From the NCBI GenBank assembly GCA_027924645.1, contig BSBN01000241.1:12114001-12178000 (forward strand): 64,000 nucleotides of DNA. The letters run 5' to 3'. Positions 1 to 13,300 of this stretch are shown in pieces (positions within the stretch are counted from its first letter, which is position 1; each line of letters opens with the position of its first letter). The notes below the pieces were generated by a model. The model was given only the letters and a program-made list of their open reading frames with translations, was not told the DNA's origin and searched no databases. The position numbers and the translations under genes were made by a program. The stretch is from Cunninghamia lanceolata (Eukaryota > Streptophyta > Pinopsida > Cupressales > Cupressaceae).

Positions 1-474
1 TATGGAAGATCTGAAGTTTGGAGAGGGTGGACTTGTTGGGGAGACCATGGAATTCTCTTTAGGAGTGGACTCCTTGATTCTATTTAATCCTAAGAGATCA
101 AGGTGAGCAATCTACTGTGGTAGAGCAGATTGGACTTGGAGGGAGGGGAAATGGAGGCTGCGGCATAAAAAGCTCAGCAGAGTCTCCAATCCACACATTT
201 GGAGCTTTGAGTGAATAGCAAGTTCCTCCTTGGACATGAATAACTACTCTTTATTTATAAAATGATTTTTCATTATTTGTTCAACTCATACACCCACCCT
301 TTCCCTATGCCCCTCCCACACACACTCAGAACATGCATGTATGGGTCCTCTCACAGTCTATTATGTTCGTGAATTATTTGATAGTAATCATTTTCATCAA
401 ATTTGTTTCGGTTTATATAGGTTATTTTTGTGGCAAAATCTCATGTACCTCCCATAATGTTTCTTTTGGTACAG
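1..474 (+). other. Noncoding, end of the intron before TrpRS exon a
   Basis: I searched this stretch for the preceding TrpRS residues (CGFDVTKTFIFSDFDYVG) and found nothing. It ends in a pyrimidine-rich acceptor before 475. No other feature is supported. Confidence 0.6.
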
Positions 475-526
475 TGCATTCTACAAGAACATGGTTAGAA
501 TTGGGAAATGTGTTACTTTGAATCAG
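475..526 (+). CDS. TrpRS exon a ([17 protein letters not shown])
   Basis: This exon is 52 nt, bounded by ...ttggtacag and gtaagag. It starts with the last base of a split Gly codon and then encodes 17 residues from FYKNMV to TLNQ, which match the helix following the FSDFDYVGG segment in plant TrpRS. It is the first TrpRS exon in the window; the preceding FIFSDFDYV coding sequence is not in bases 1-474. Confidence 0.9.
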
Positions 527-1307
527 GTAAGAGAGCATCAACTGTTCTCTCTTCCCATCTTTTTAGTTCTTCAACATTGTTATTTTTTTCCTTGATTGTT
601 CAAATATGAATTACTTTTGTTCTTTCTATTGGATAAGGGGTTATATTGACAGCACAATCAAGGAGAGTTTGTAACTTGTGGGACCTTTTTTTTGGAGTGT
701 GGACTGGGAAAATTAGCAGTGAATAAAGGTCATGTACTTCCTTTTGATGGGCAGCAATAATAATTAAAATTCATAGGATTACAGGGGGACATGTGCCCCC
801 CTACAAACTTCACATTCTCATTCCTTGTGGCATCCCCAGGACCTGAGGATGTCTAGCAATCCTTGGGATGGCTGGGGATGTGTGTGACGTCCCCTGTTTT
901 TCTGATTTGAAAAAAAAAAAATTGTTTTTTTTTTGAAAAAAAAGGCATGGGGTGCCCACAAGGCCCCCCCAACAAGGCTTCCCATGCTTCTTATCAAATC
1001 CTCAACCCTCCCTATAACTAACCCACCCACTCATTTGCAACTCACAATTACCACAATCAATTTGCATTTTGTACTTGCAGCTGTTGGCAGTTGTGTATTT
1101 TTATTTCTATAATCTTACTGCTGTACTTATTGTTGGACATTTAGTCACTTTTTAGCCTTGGGGCCTTTTGTCGCAATGAAAACTATGAAATTTTAATTTT
1201 TTATTGCTGCTATACATCAATGAACATTGAATCTTGAATTTGATGCATTAAGTGAATGTCTAAACTTGAATCTTGATGTCATGTACAGCTAAATTTATAA
1301 GATTTTG

Positions 1308-1343
<36 letters not shown>

Positions 1344-4300
1344 CCGTCCCTTGCTGTCATCCCTTGCTGTCCCCTAAAAATGACCTCCCAGACAGCTGTC
1401 CTGTAAATGCACCCCACAGTGCCCTTTCGTCCTTGTCTTGGTAACACTGTGGAACATAATAATAATGATGATGATAATAATCTAAGCCAAAAGGTTTGTG
1501 TTCTTGTTCAAGTTTGGCAAAGAAAATTTTTGGAATAAGTTTGTCAACTAAAAAAATTCGAGGAAAAAATTGTGATTTGACTAATATAAATTTTATATAT
1601 TTTTAAGATTTTTATTTTCAATTTTAAAAAATCTACCAAATCGTCAAAATAGTAAAATATTACTAAATAGATTTAAAAGAAAAATAAAATGCTTAGAATC
1701 GTTTGATAAACTTAAAGATAAAACCTAAAATATAAATTATTACTAATTTTTTTAAACAAATATTTTTAAACCTAAAATATATTTTATTTGAAGATAAAGC
1801 GGTTATACTATATTAATAAAAAGAATGAGCAATTACATAGGGAAAGAATGGCCAGTCAAGACCACAAGTATCATCATGAAAGTTACAATTAAATCTTCAA
1901 ACTAAGATTTTGCAGCTAGGAGCTTTGATTCCATCATTAGCCTTTTTGTTGGCATAAGAGTTGGCTTCCTGGGAACATATCTGAATTGATTTCAATCATA
2001 TCAAAATTGCCCGACAGAGCTTCTATTCTGGTTTTTATAATTATAGTGAAGATTTTGGAGATTCTTCAAGGTTTGGATGCTGAGTTTTGAATCTCCATAA
2101 ACAGCAAGTTTATTTAAACGAGCTTTGGATGCCAGTCAAAGACCAATCTTGCATGCCTAAAACCTAAAATACGAAGAGCACATGGTTATATTGAGAGGGG
2201 GGGGGAGTGAATCAATATAAAACAATTTTAATCCATTTTTAAAACTGAAAACTCTACACTTGATAATGCAAATGAATCATAAGCAGAATGAACACCAGTT
2301 TTACGTGGAGAACCCTTACGGGAAAAAAACCACGGCAAAGTATTTGCTTTTATTACTTATGTAGGCAACAACCTATGGAAGACACCAATCTTCGGTTCAA
2401 AAGTGAGCTTCAACTCATTGGAAGCACCAACTCCCTTTGAGCACCAACTCAGTAAGAGGCACGAACCTCCAATACAGTAGGTACAATAATTCTTCTTGTG
2501 AAATATCCTCTTCAATGGAAGACTGGACAATCACTTACAACACTGCAGGCACACTGTTTTACTCAGCTGATAATCTTTTCATAGACCTGCTTCAGTACTC
2601 TTTTCATCTACTTCTTTATTTCTGCTTATAATCTTTCATATATATCCCAAAACAACATCTCAAGGTGAGTAACCAGCTCTGTAGCCGCTGCTCACAATCT
2701 GCTTCTCTTTTCTTGTTATAAATCTGCAACTTAAATATGCTGCATTGTACTAATTTTCAGTCATTCTTCTTTTTCAACACACACCTTAACATGCAAAAAT
2801 CTGTCCTTATAGTGTTTGCATTCACATACATAATATCTTGGAAAAACTCTTTAATATGAAGTCACGGCAATTATCACATTGATCGCTTTCTTTTTCTATT
2901 TTAAACTCATGGCATTAATCATACTTAACCAAGATTTTATCTTATTTAATGTAGCACCTTTAAAAACGGTTGTAAAGCTTCTAAAAAAAAGGTGCTTTCC
3001 AAAACAGATATAAAGCTTTAAAATAAGATATAAAGCATGCTATCTTTTTGCTTTCTATCTTTGTTTTCGTTTTGCTTTCTTTTTGCTTTCTATCTTTGGT
3101 TTCTTTTTGCTTTCCTTTTACTTTTTATCTTTGCTTTCTTTTTGCTTTCTATCTTTGGTTTCTTTTTGGTTTCTTTTTGCCTTTTGCATGCTATCTTTTT
3201 CACTTGCTATAAATCATAAATCAGATTGTGGCGCTAACATAGAAAGTTTCCTTTGACATCAATGACAATATTCTAACAATCTCCCCCTTTGTCATTGATG
3301 GCAACTCCATACTTTATAAACTGCTCCCCATGTCTCACTGCTCCCCCTATCTCCAACTCTCCCCCTTTGACATCAATGGCAAAGGAATAATCTAATGTTT
3401 TGAAACTTCTTTTTCACAGAGTTGTATGATATGACAATAATCAACTCCCTCTAAAACTAGACTTCTACTCAATGATTGGAGGAAAATGATATCACTCCCA
3501 ACTTGTTCCGCAGGTACTCAAAAGCTTCCTTTGGAAGTGGCTTGGTGAAGATATCTGCAATTATTCTTTGGTTGGAACATACTCTAACTTCACCTGCAAT
3601 CCAAATCTGTTCTTTGGTGAAGATATCTGCAATTGATTGCAATCTATTCGGAGATGGCCAAGCAAGGGATTTCAGCTCCTGAGTACTACAAATGTTCATG
3701 AGCTTCAAACTCATGGAACATTTTCTCTGTAGCAACATACTTTTGCTCGCGAAAATCCAACATATTCGAAATTACTTTCTCATAGTTCTGGTTTTCCTAA
3801 ACCAAAAATGTTCAGTCTGCCTTTGCTCTATATTCTTCCGACTCTTAAGTGTAAAACTGAGCCAAAATAATACATAATAAAAAAAATTGAAATCACTTTT
3901 TGAAAATCTCTGGGAAAAGCATGGCAAATGTGTGAGGTTGTGATTACTTGGGATTAATTGTGCATTTTTCAAGGGTAATGCTACTATGATAATAAATAAT
4001 CACATATTAAACATAACTTTAGTTCTCACAGTGGTCATTATGATATTGTCTCATTTCAGTTTATCTAGGAATTTTCAATGGTTGTCAGAAATGCAACTAA
4101 TATGCAAAATACTGATGAACAAGTCTAATATAACTCATTTGGTAATGTCAAAATCGTCTGTAGAACATGACTTAGCTTACATAGAAATCAATATGTTGTT
4201 AACTAATATCATTTTATTGAGAAATCCCTAGTCTTATCACCATTAGTTGCAGCTAACATGCACTTATCATCCGAATAGTGTGTGGTTAATTCTTACATGT

Positions 4301-7300
4301 TATCATCCTTTTCTATTTGAGAAACTAAATAATGCAATAAATAGATGAAATGTTATGAGCAACAAATCAAATTCTAATTTTGAACATTAGCAAATCTGCA
4401 TTGTCGTAGATGGGAATCCTCAAGAGTGCTTTGTTAGGCCAAATGAATCTACAGATATAATTGAGTTGAAGAATGAAAGAATGAAAAAAGAAGTTATATT
4501 AATTTTCAAAAGTTATGTTAATGTCCATGGATGACTAAACTAGGTCAACATCAATCAAAGTACAGTCAGTTACAAGAGTCAGCTTTCACCTTGTGTGAAT
4601 GATGCAGGTAAGGGCAATATTTGGATTCAGCGGGGAGGATCACATTGGAAAAGTCAGTTTCCCTCCTGTACAAGTAAGTTATCAAATAAGTGCTCTTGCT
4701 CGATTTTATTATTATCTGGTAGAAAGAAGGAAGTCTTTTCTGTCAAATATTCATTTTCAGACTTTTGTCTTTTGCCCACCATTTTTGTACTTTCTCTAGT
4801 ACTCGATTTATGGAGGTTGCTATTCAATTTGTGAATTTATCTTCATAGTTTATACAACATAAAATTTGATCATATTGCAGGCCGCTCCCTCATTTCCATC
4901 CTCATTCCCTCACTTGTTTGGGGACAAAACTAATCTTAGGTGTTTGATTCCATGTGCAATTGATCAGGTAACTTATCTTCGGGCTATCTTGATGTTGTTG
5001 CTGTTAGCTTCACTCATGATTTTGTCTTATCGTATAGATGTTATTGCTTTGCTACTAAACAGAGGCTAATATGAAGTGTCGTAGGTTTGCTGCATAGATT
5101 TTAGGATAAAGCATATTTATTTTAACCATGCAAAATAGATAATATAATGTTTATTTTTTAATTACAAATATAACCTGTCCTCTTTGATGACTGCTGTGAC
5201 TATGAGATCATACACAAATAGTTTACGTCTTACTTATGCAGAGATTAAAGAGTTAGATGTTCCTCTCTGTGCATTACTAAAAATATTGTCTATCCTTTTC
5301 CCTTAAAGAGATGTATCTACATGAGGAATGATGTAAAGAAAGTCGCAACAAGCCCTATGATTATACATCTTTGTTCATACATTGTATTGGTTAATAGATC
5401 ACTATCATTATCTCCAAAACAGTTTGATTCTCAAAGTCTTTGGCTGAAGTAACTGTCCATTACTAACTCTCATACAACCTGCAGAAGCAGAAAATCAGAT
5501 CATACTACTTCCCTTGTACATTAAGCTGATTTCAAAGGAAAAATATCTTAAAATCTAGCAAGTTATTTGGGAACCTCACAAATGTAGGTCAAGCCGATTT
5601 TTAATTTGGTACCAGACCACAGTCTTCCTATGCCACATAACTTTAAATTAAAGAGAAACCATTTGGCAAATGCTACAGCACAATACTTACGCACACAACC
5701 AGAATGAGCTAATTCAATGTTGACATAGAATCTTTCCTTGAGTGGATTGTACTATGGGACCATCATGAATCATGATTGCACAGTTCTCCGGCTGGCAAGC
5801 ATAGGAATAGGGCCAAGGTTTTGTTAGGTTTCTGACATGGGCATAAAATCCTGGATCATATGGCCACAGTCTTTGATGTTATTTGGGGAAGCTTGATAGA
5901 ATTGATTGTTCAGAAGTTTCAGGCTGCTTTCTAGACCACATTTACATGAGTTTGGTAAGAAGCAAAGCAAGGAAAAATGTTTGAAAATTTTAGCAAAAAC
6001 TCAGACTTGGAAACACCTCAGTCAGACTTGGCAAAAAGTTGATGAACTCAGCAAATACATGGCGTGTGAAAAATATATAGACTATGCAGATTTTGAGTAT
6101 TTACTATTTTTAATGTCCCGTGTTTTGTGGAAATTATGGGGTGTTTTATCTATTTTCCAATTTCCAAGTTGACTGTCGAGTTTCCAGATCATTGAATTTT
6201 TATCTAAGTCAGAGACATATGACTGGGCCATAAATATTGAAAGACCTTTCAGATAATTATCTTCTTTGTTCTTATTATGAGTATTCTGGTTATAGGTGGT
6301 TTGACAAGATTGGGTTTACTACCTAGTTTGCTCACAAGGTCAAAATAAAGGGGTACAAACTTTGAACAATATATAAGGTAAATGGAAATAAATCCCCATG
6401 AGCTTCTGCAAGGGGGATCTCATACAACAAATTGGCCTCTGGTTATGGCCTAATAACAACCTTTATTTTTTGTTTTATCTCCAATGGGCCTGTATCAGTG
6501 GTAAAAGTTCTGTGACTCATTGAAAGGCTAGTTCTTTGAATGAATATCTACAAGTCTCTTGTTTGAAATTCTTATTGATGTTTGAGTCTTAGTATTAGTC
6601 TGCACTATTCCTAAGGTATTGTTTTAAATGTTCAATTTATTCATGGCCCAGAGAAATTATCATGGAGAGACGAGTTTCAAGCATGGCCTGATTTTTTGTG
6701 TACCTTTGATTTTAGACTTTTAGTATGTTTCCTTTCATGCTATGGTTTTAGATTGGGCCTACTCTATTTATTGTCACATTTTGTTATATTCTTATGCAGG
6801 ATCCTTATTTTAGAATGACACGTGATGTTGCACCGCGAATAGGATGTCAGAAGCCTGCTCTGATCGAGTCCTTATTCTTCCCTGCACTTCAGGTTTGTTA
6901 CAAGTTTATTGCTTTAATTTTTATGCCATTATATAAGTAATTTTTTATGTGTGCACTTTTAATATTAGAAGCGAAACTGTGGAAGCTAGTGTTTAGTGGA
7001 TACCTTGGAGACATGCTTTCACTTCACTCTCACCAATCAAGCAATGTGCCAATATTTTAACTCCTGGAAACAGCATGTATATCTGGTTGGTAGTGAAACC
7101 AATGTCAGTTTCTTAGATCCAAAACCTTCAAATTTTCTCCAAACAACTAAGGGTTGAGGATGGCTGCTGTTTCTTAAGAATTTGTCATGATAGGACGCTA
7201 AACTGTTATCAATATCTACTCAACACTTGAGCTATTTTGATTCCTCAATTTGAGTAAACTTTCTTTGCTATATTAATTTTGAGGAAACGAATGCATAGCA

Positions 7301-10300
7301 AAGGGATTCCGACTCAATCAAGGGCATCATTGCACAAAGCAATCTACTTCGAAATAGAATCAATCTGATTATATCCTAAAGTTCTTTCATCTGCGGCTAA
7401 CGCAAGGGAACATCTTAATGTGTGCCCATTTCTCTCACTCAATCAAATAGTGGCAATGCATGGTATTTAGTATTTAATATTTAGAATCAAGTCTAATCAT
7501 CATTGAATACACTGCATGGAATTGGAAAATAACACATGGAAAAAATACCAAAGAAACTGCAATACACTTGAATTACAGACACCAAAGATTCTGGCCGGAG
7601 TCTTAGCCATTGTTAGTAATTTAACATAGATCATCTAACATATGCAGATATGTCCAACCACACATGTGCTAGTGATCATTTTATTTTCAAATCTTTAGGA
7701 ATTTATCAGTTCAACATTCAGAGAGATCATTGATGATTTGTACCATTTCAATATTTTGCAAGGATTATTGTGTAGTCTTATGCTAGGAGTGGAATTCCTT
7801 ACCCTTCTATTGATATGGTGCAATGTTTACATGTGTTGTCTATATAAAACTGTCATTGTATTCTCTGAGGTCAGGTCACAAAACATACCATTTGGTTGAA
7901 ATTCCCCTACACATTCAAGTTAGAAAACCTTCATTAGCCTTCAAATTTTCTGTACGCTTCTTCCACAAATAAGCTCACTGTTGAGAATAATGGTCATAGG
8001 ACATCAATATATTTTGTATATCAATATATTATTTTTTTGGGTACTAATGTCGGGTAGAAGTTTAGGTTTCAAAATTTCACGTGTTTGATTTCTTGAGTCA
8101 CATAGAAGTCAAAGAGTCATGCCTGCATGAGAGAATGCTTGTCTTCATTAATAATATGAATTGTTGGTAATAAAATGCTCAATGATAATAATATGAAATG
8201 TTGGGAGTGATCTGTAAACTACAACGGTTGTACAAAATAATAGTCATCAACATATATTTCTAAGTGAAGGAAAAAGCTTTATAGTTTATACTCGTTTATG
8301 CAATCAATTAGAAGTTCTATCATGTTTCAAGGATAGGGATGAAAGGAAATACAGGAATATGTTTCTGGGACAGTAGGGGACAACTGACCTTTTTTTTGGG
8401 GGGATGGCAGTGGATGACAATTAATAAAAGGGAAAATCAAAAAAATTAAAAAATATACGAGATTTCAGTTAATTCATATTATAAGGCATTTACCATATTC
8501 ATTATATAAGCATATTACATAACATTAGAGTTGAGTTGAGATTTCACATGAGAGTTGATATACAAATTAACAAAATTTCATTGTTGTCATTGTCAATGTG
8601 CATATATAAAAAGTACAACAAAAGGGCGAACGGCTACAACTACAAAATGACAAAAATGTAGAAAAACAACATAGCAATTAGACCTATTGCTATTGTGCTT
8701 GATCTTTGCTTGCATCAAAATTAGAGTTTGAATTTGAGTCACTCCCAATATGAGGGACTGACTCATTCAATGGTAGCCCAGCCAATCCCCCTATGCCTCC
8801 TTATCAATCTGTGTGGCATCTTCGGGATTAACATCTTAATGTGCTGCTAGAGTTTGATGATACTTAGGAGTTTGTCAATCTTGAAGTTGCAGGGCACTAT
8901 GCACGACTGCCAACTTCTCCACTTGTCAACAGGTAAGCCTATTTCACTTGATAGAGTGAATGAAGTTATATGTGGACCAATTCCTCTTTGTAGCATGTTG
9001 TACCCATACAAAAACTTTGTATTGTGTCAAGTTTCAAGTTGAAGTCATTATCTTGAGTGGTCTTATATGTAGAGTCTTTTAGAATTTGTCTTTTTTGCTG
9101 TGTCTTAACATCATTGTTCTTTTCTAATAGGATCATGGAATTGAGTGTTTTGACAGAAGAAATGAGTTTTCAAAGGGAACTTTGGTGACAAGGGACACTC
9201 TTAAAGAAATGAATGTGTTAGATTCTGCAAGAAGCGAGAACCGAGCCAGGATCTGATGTCGGTCATAGATCACATACACTCCAGTCGACAAATGATCAAA
9301 AATCAAAATAGTGGAATGGAGAGAGAATCTGAAAAGAAAGAAAAATAGAGACAAAGCAAGAGAATTTGAGAATACTCTCGATACTCTCACAGAGCTTTCA
9401 CCGAACTGGTATTGAACTAGTGTTCAACTAGCTACTGTGAGAGGAGAGTGCTGTATATATAGCAAAAATAGGGCATATACATCCAAGAGGTGCATTAACT
9501 CCTACTACCCATAAAAGGTGGGAGGTTTTCCCTACTTGGTAAATGACAAAACATGTGGCATAACCTCCTCAAGTGAAGACAGAAAGGAGGTGGCACATAA
9601 AGCCAAAAGAGTGTGAGAACTCTAACTACCCCATAACATACTCAGGTAAAGACAAAATAGTGGTTATGAGAGGTGGCACAAAAAGCCAAAAGAAGGTGTG
9701 TAACTCAACTACCCATGTGTGGAAGAGAGTTACACATGTAGCTGATGTATTTCGCCACGTGTCCTCATATTAATCACATATAATAAACCTAAGCAAGCTT
9801 AATAATGTGTAGGAAAAAGAAATATCCGTAGGGAAAATAAAAAACCTACACTAACACCCCCCCTTTAAGCATAGCTTAGGTGGGTGAAAAGATATGGGTC
9901 CCGACAAGTGAAGCCTAGTGAGGTACCCATGTACAATGAATTCCCCCCCAAAATAGAGGGAGAAAACACCCCCCGAGTAGAGAGAGTGAAGCGAAGGACT
10001 AAGAAGCCCCTCCTGAAGTAGACACTGGCCACACCCCTAGCAAAGCTCGCAGATGAAGGAACTTGCTTTCAGTGAAGGGTTTGGTGAAGATGTCTGCGAT
10101 CTGCTTCGATGTCTGAATGTACTTGAGATCGATGATGTTTGCATGAATCAACTCCCGAATGCAGTACATATGTATCTCAATGTGTTTTGTCCGTTGATGA
10201 TGGACTGGATTCTTTGAGATCTGTATTACACTTTGATTATCACAAAAGATTACTGTGGGCTTTTTGAATGAAATGCCAAACTTAGTGAGAATATTCTGAA

Positions 10301-13300
10301 GCCAGATGGCCTCAGTGGTTGCATTAACTGCCCCTTGATACTTAGCCTCTGTAGATGAAAGAGCAATTGCAGATTGCATCTTGCTCGACCAACAAATTGG
10401 ACCGAAACCAAGTGAGAAGCAATACCCTGAAGTAGACTTGTGATCCTGAGAATCGCCTGCACAATTTGAATTTGTGTATCCCACCAAGTCAAATTCCACG
10501 CCTGCTGCATAATGAATCCCATAACTGTGAGTTCCCTGAACATAGTGGAGAATCCTCTTAGCTACTTTCCAATGCAACTCGTGGCTCCTGCATAAATCGA
10601 GAGACCATGCCCATGGCATATGAAATGTCAGGCCTCGTGTGAGTCAGATAGATGAGACTCCCAACAAGTTGTCGGTATAAAGTGCCATCAACCAAGGGTG
10701 AAGAACACTTAGCCTCAAGTTTGACCCCGGACAAAAATGGAGTCGGTGTAGGCTTACAGTCAGCCATGCGAAATTTGGAGAGCATGTCAAGTGCATACTT
10801 GGGTTGTGCCATGAAGATACCTGAAGATGACTGAGTGATCTCAATCCCTAAGAAGTAGTGCAGTAGACCCAAGTCTGACATCAGAAATCGATCATGAAGA
10901 GCAGTTTTCACTGCTTTGATGGTGGATGAGTGACTCCCTGTGATTAACAAGTCATCGACATAGAGAACTAGAATTGTCAGAGTATCATCCTGCTGCAAAA
11001 TGTACACGTTCAGATCAGAATGGCATCGAGTGAACCCAACTGATAGAAGGAAGGAGTCCATCTTGGCATACCAGGCTTGAGGAGCCTGTTTGAAGCCAAA
11101 GAGAGACTTCTGAAGACGACAAACCAATGAAGGATCCTAAACGAATCCCTATGGCTGCTCCATGTAGATTTCCTCCTAAAGGTCACCATGAAGAAAAGCA
11201 CTCTTCACGTCCATCTAATGAACTTCCCAACGATGGGCTGCAGCTATAGCAAGTACAAGTTGGATGGAATTCATTTTGGCTACTGGCGCAAATGTCTCAG
11301 AGTAGTCAATCCCGGGCACCTAGGAGAATCCTTTGGTGATCAAGCGAGCCTTATGCTTGTCAACCGACCCATCTATTGCAAATTTTGTCCGATAGATCCA
11401 CTTGTATCGAATAAGTTTTCTTCCCTTAAGAAGAGGGACTAAATCCCATGTGTGATTCCTTTCCAAGGAACTAATCTCTTCCTGCATTGCTGCATCCCAC
11501 TCGGGGACACCAGAAGCTTCTCGAAAAGTTTGTGGATTAGAAGCTGAAGCAACGAAGAGATGTGGAGCCTGCTGAAATTGTGACCTTGTTCTTCTTGTAT
11601 CTGAAGGATCACCAACCCAATCACCTGCTGACTGCAAAGTCTGACGAGCCCAAAGAGGCCCTGTGATAGGAGAATCTAGAGGAGAATCATCAACCTCGTA
11701 ATGATGACTGGGAGAAGAGGGTTCATCCTCATCATCACTGTCGCCATGTGAAGTGGAGGAAGAAGACTCCTCATGTGGATCAGAAGGATTAAGATCCTTT
11801 GAAGAACTGTCATCATGCTGCAATGTCTCCGGTGTAATGGTGGATGGAGAAGTGGTAGGAGAAGAACTAGAAGATTCCTCCTCAAAACGAACACTCCTCT
11901 CAATGAACAACTCATGAGTTGTGGGATGGAGAAGCCTGTAACCTTTGACACCGTCTGGATACCCAACAAATATGCAAGGCTTGCTCTGCGGATCCATAGC
12001 CTTGCATTTCACTACTAGAATGTGGGCCCATGCAGGAGAACCAAACACCCAAAAGTGCTTAACTGTGGGTTTCCGACCAGTCCAAGCTTGAAAAGGAGTT
12101 ACCCCCTTTACAACTTTGTGAGGAACCCGATTCTGGATATAACACACAGTTGATGGCCTCCGCCTAGTACTGAGGTGCCATAGACTTGGAGTGAATCATA
12201 CAATTGGCCATCTCTTTCAAGGACCTGTTCTTGCATTCTGCGATACCATTCTGCTATGGACTATAGGGAACTGTGTGCTAAAGATCAATGCCCTCAGAGG
12301 CACAAAACTGTTCAAACCTGTGGTTGACATATTTCCCCCCATTATCCGTACGCAGAATCTTGATGGCCTTCCCAGACTGTTTCTCTGCAAAAGCTTTGAA
12401 GTCCTGAAAAGACTCAAAGATCTCAGACTTTTGTTTGAGAAAATACACCCAAGTATATCTAGAAAGATCATCAATGAATGTTAGAACATATCGAGCCCTG
12501 CTGAAAGAAGGATGTGGAAATGGTCTTGCCAAGTCACTGTGTACCAACTCCAGAAGTTGTGTGGCCCTCCAAGCTTTACCTTTGTCATACTTCTCCTCTG
12601 GATGCTTACCAAGAATTCATCCTTGGCAAACTCCATTAGAAAATCGAATTTAAGGCAACCCTGAAACCATGTCTTGTTGACTGAGCTACTGCAAGTAGTG
12701 GTAATTCAAGTGGCCAAACCGCTGATGCCACAAATGACTCACTTCATTTGTATGAGTGAGTAAAATGGTCGAAGGAGAGTCAGGAACAAAGTGAGAAAAC
12801 TGATACAGTTTGGACTGATGATTTGCTTTTCCCACAACAACTGTAGACCCATCATGCAATTCACTGATTACCACATTATCTGGTGTGAACTCAACCCACT
12901 TGCCAGAGCCAGTGTGAGTGATCTGATAAACAGATAAGAGATTAGTTGACAAAGATGGAACGCAGAGAACATCCTGAAATGTTCCTTCGCCCACGTCAAC
13001 AGACCCTCTCCCATGCACTTCTACAGGAGTGTCATCACCCATGAGTATGGTAGGCATAGTACATGGCTCTAAGGACAAAACTATCCTGAGAAGAAGCCAT
13101 GTGGTGCGAAGCACCCGAGTCAATTATCCAGGTATCAGGTTGTGAAGCAACTGCAACTAGGGCCTTGCCCTTTCCTTTCCCCTTACTCTTTTCTGTGTCC
13201 TTTGAAGACCCTTTTGATGAACTCTGCTTGACAGAACCAGGCACCTTGATGTTGTTCTTCTCAAGAAGATGTGACAGGGGATCAATTTGCTTCTTTAAAC

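Noticed and set aside
780..1451. Possible hAT-type MITE with a right end GGTAACACTG
   Set aside because: No matching left terminus and no 8-bp duplication found.
3037..3219. Phe/Leu-rich hydrophobic frame that looks like a membrane protein
   Set aside because: It is the translation of a TTTTTGCTTTC simple repeat within an LTR.
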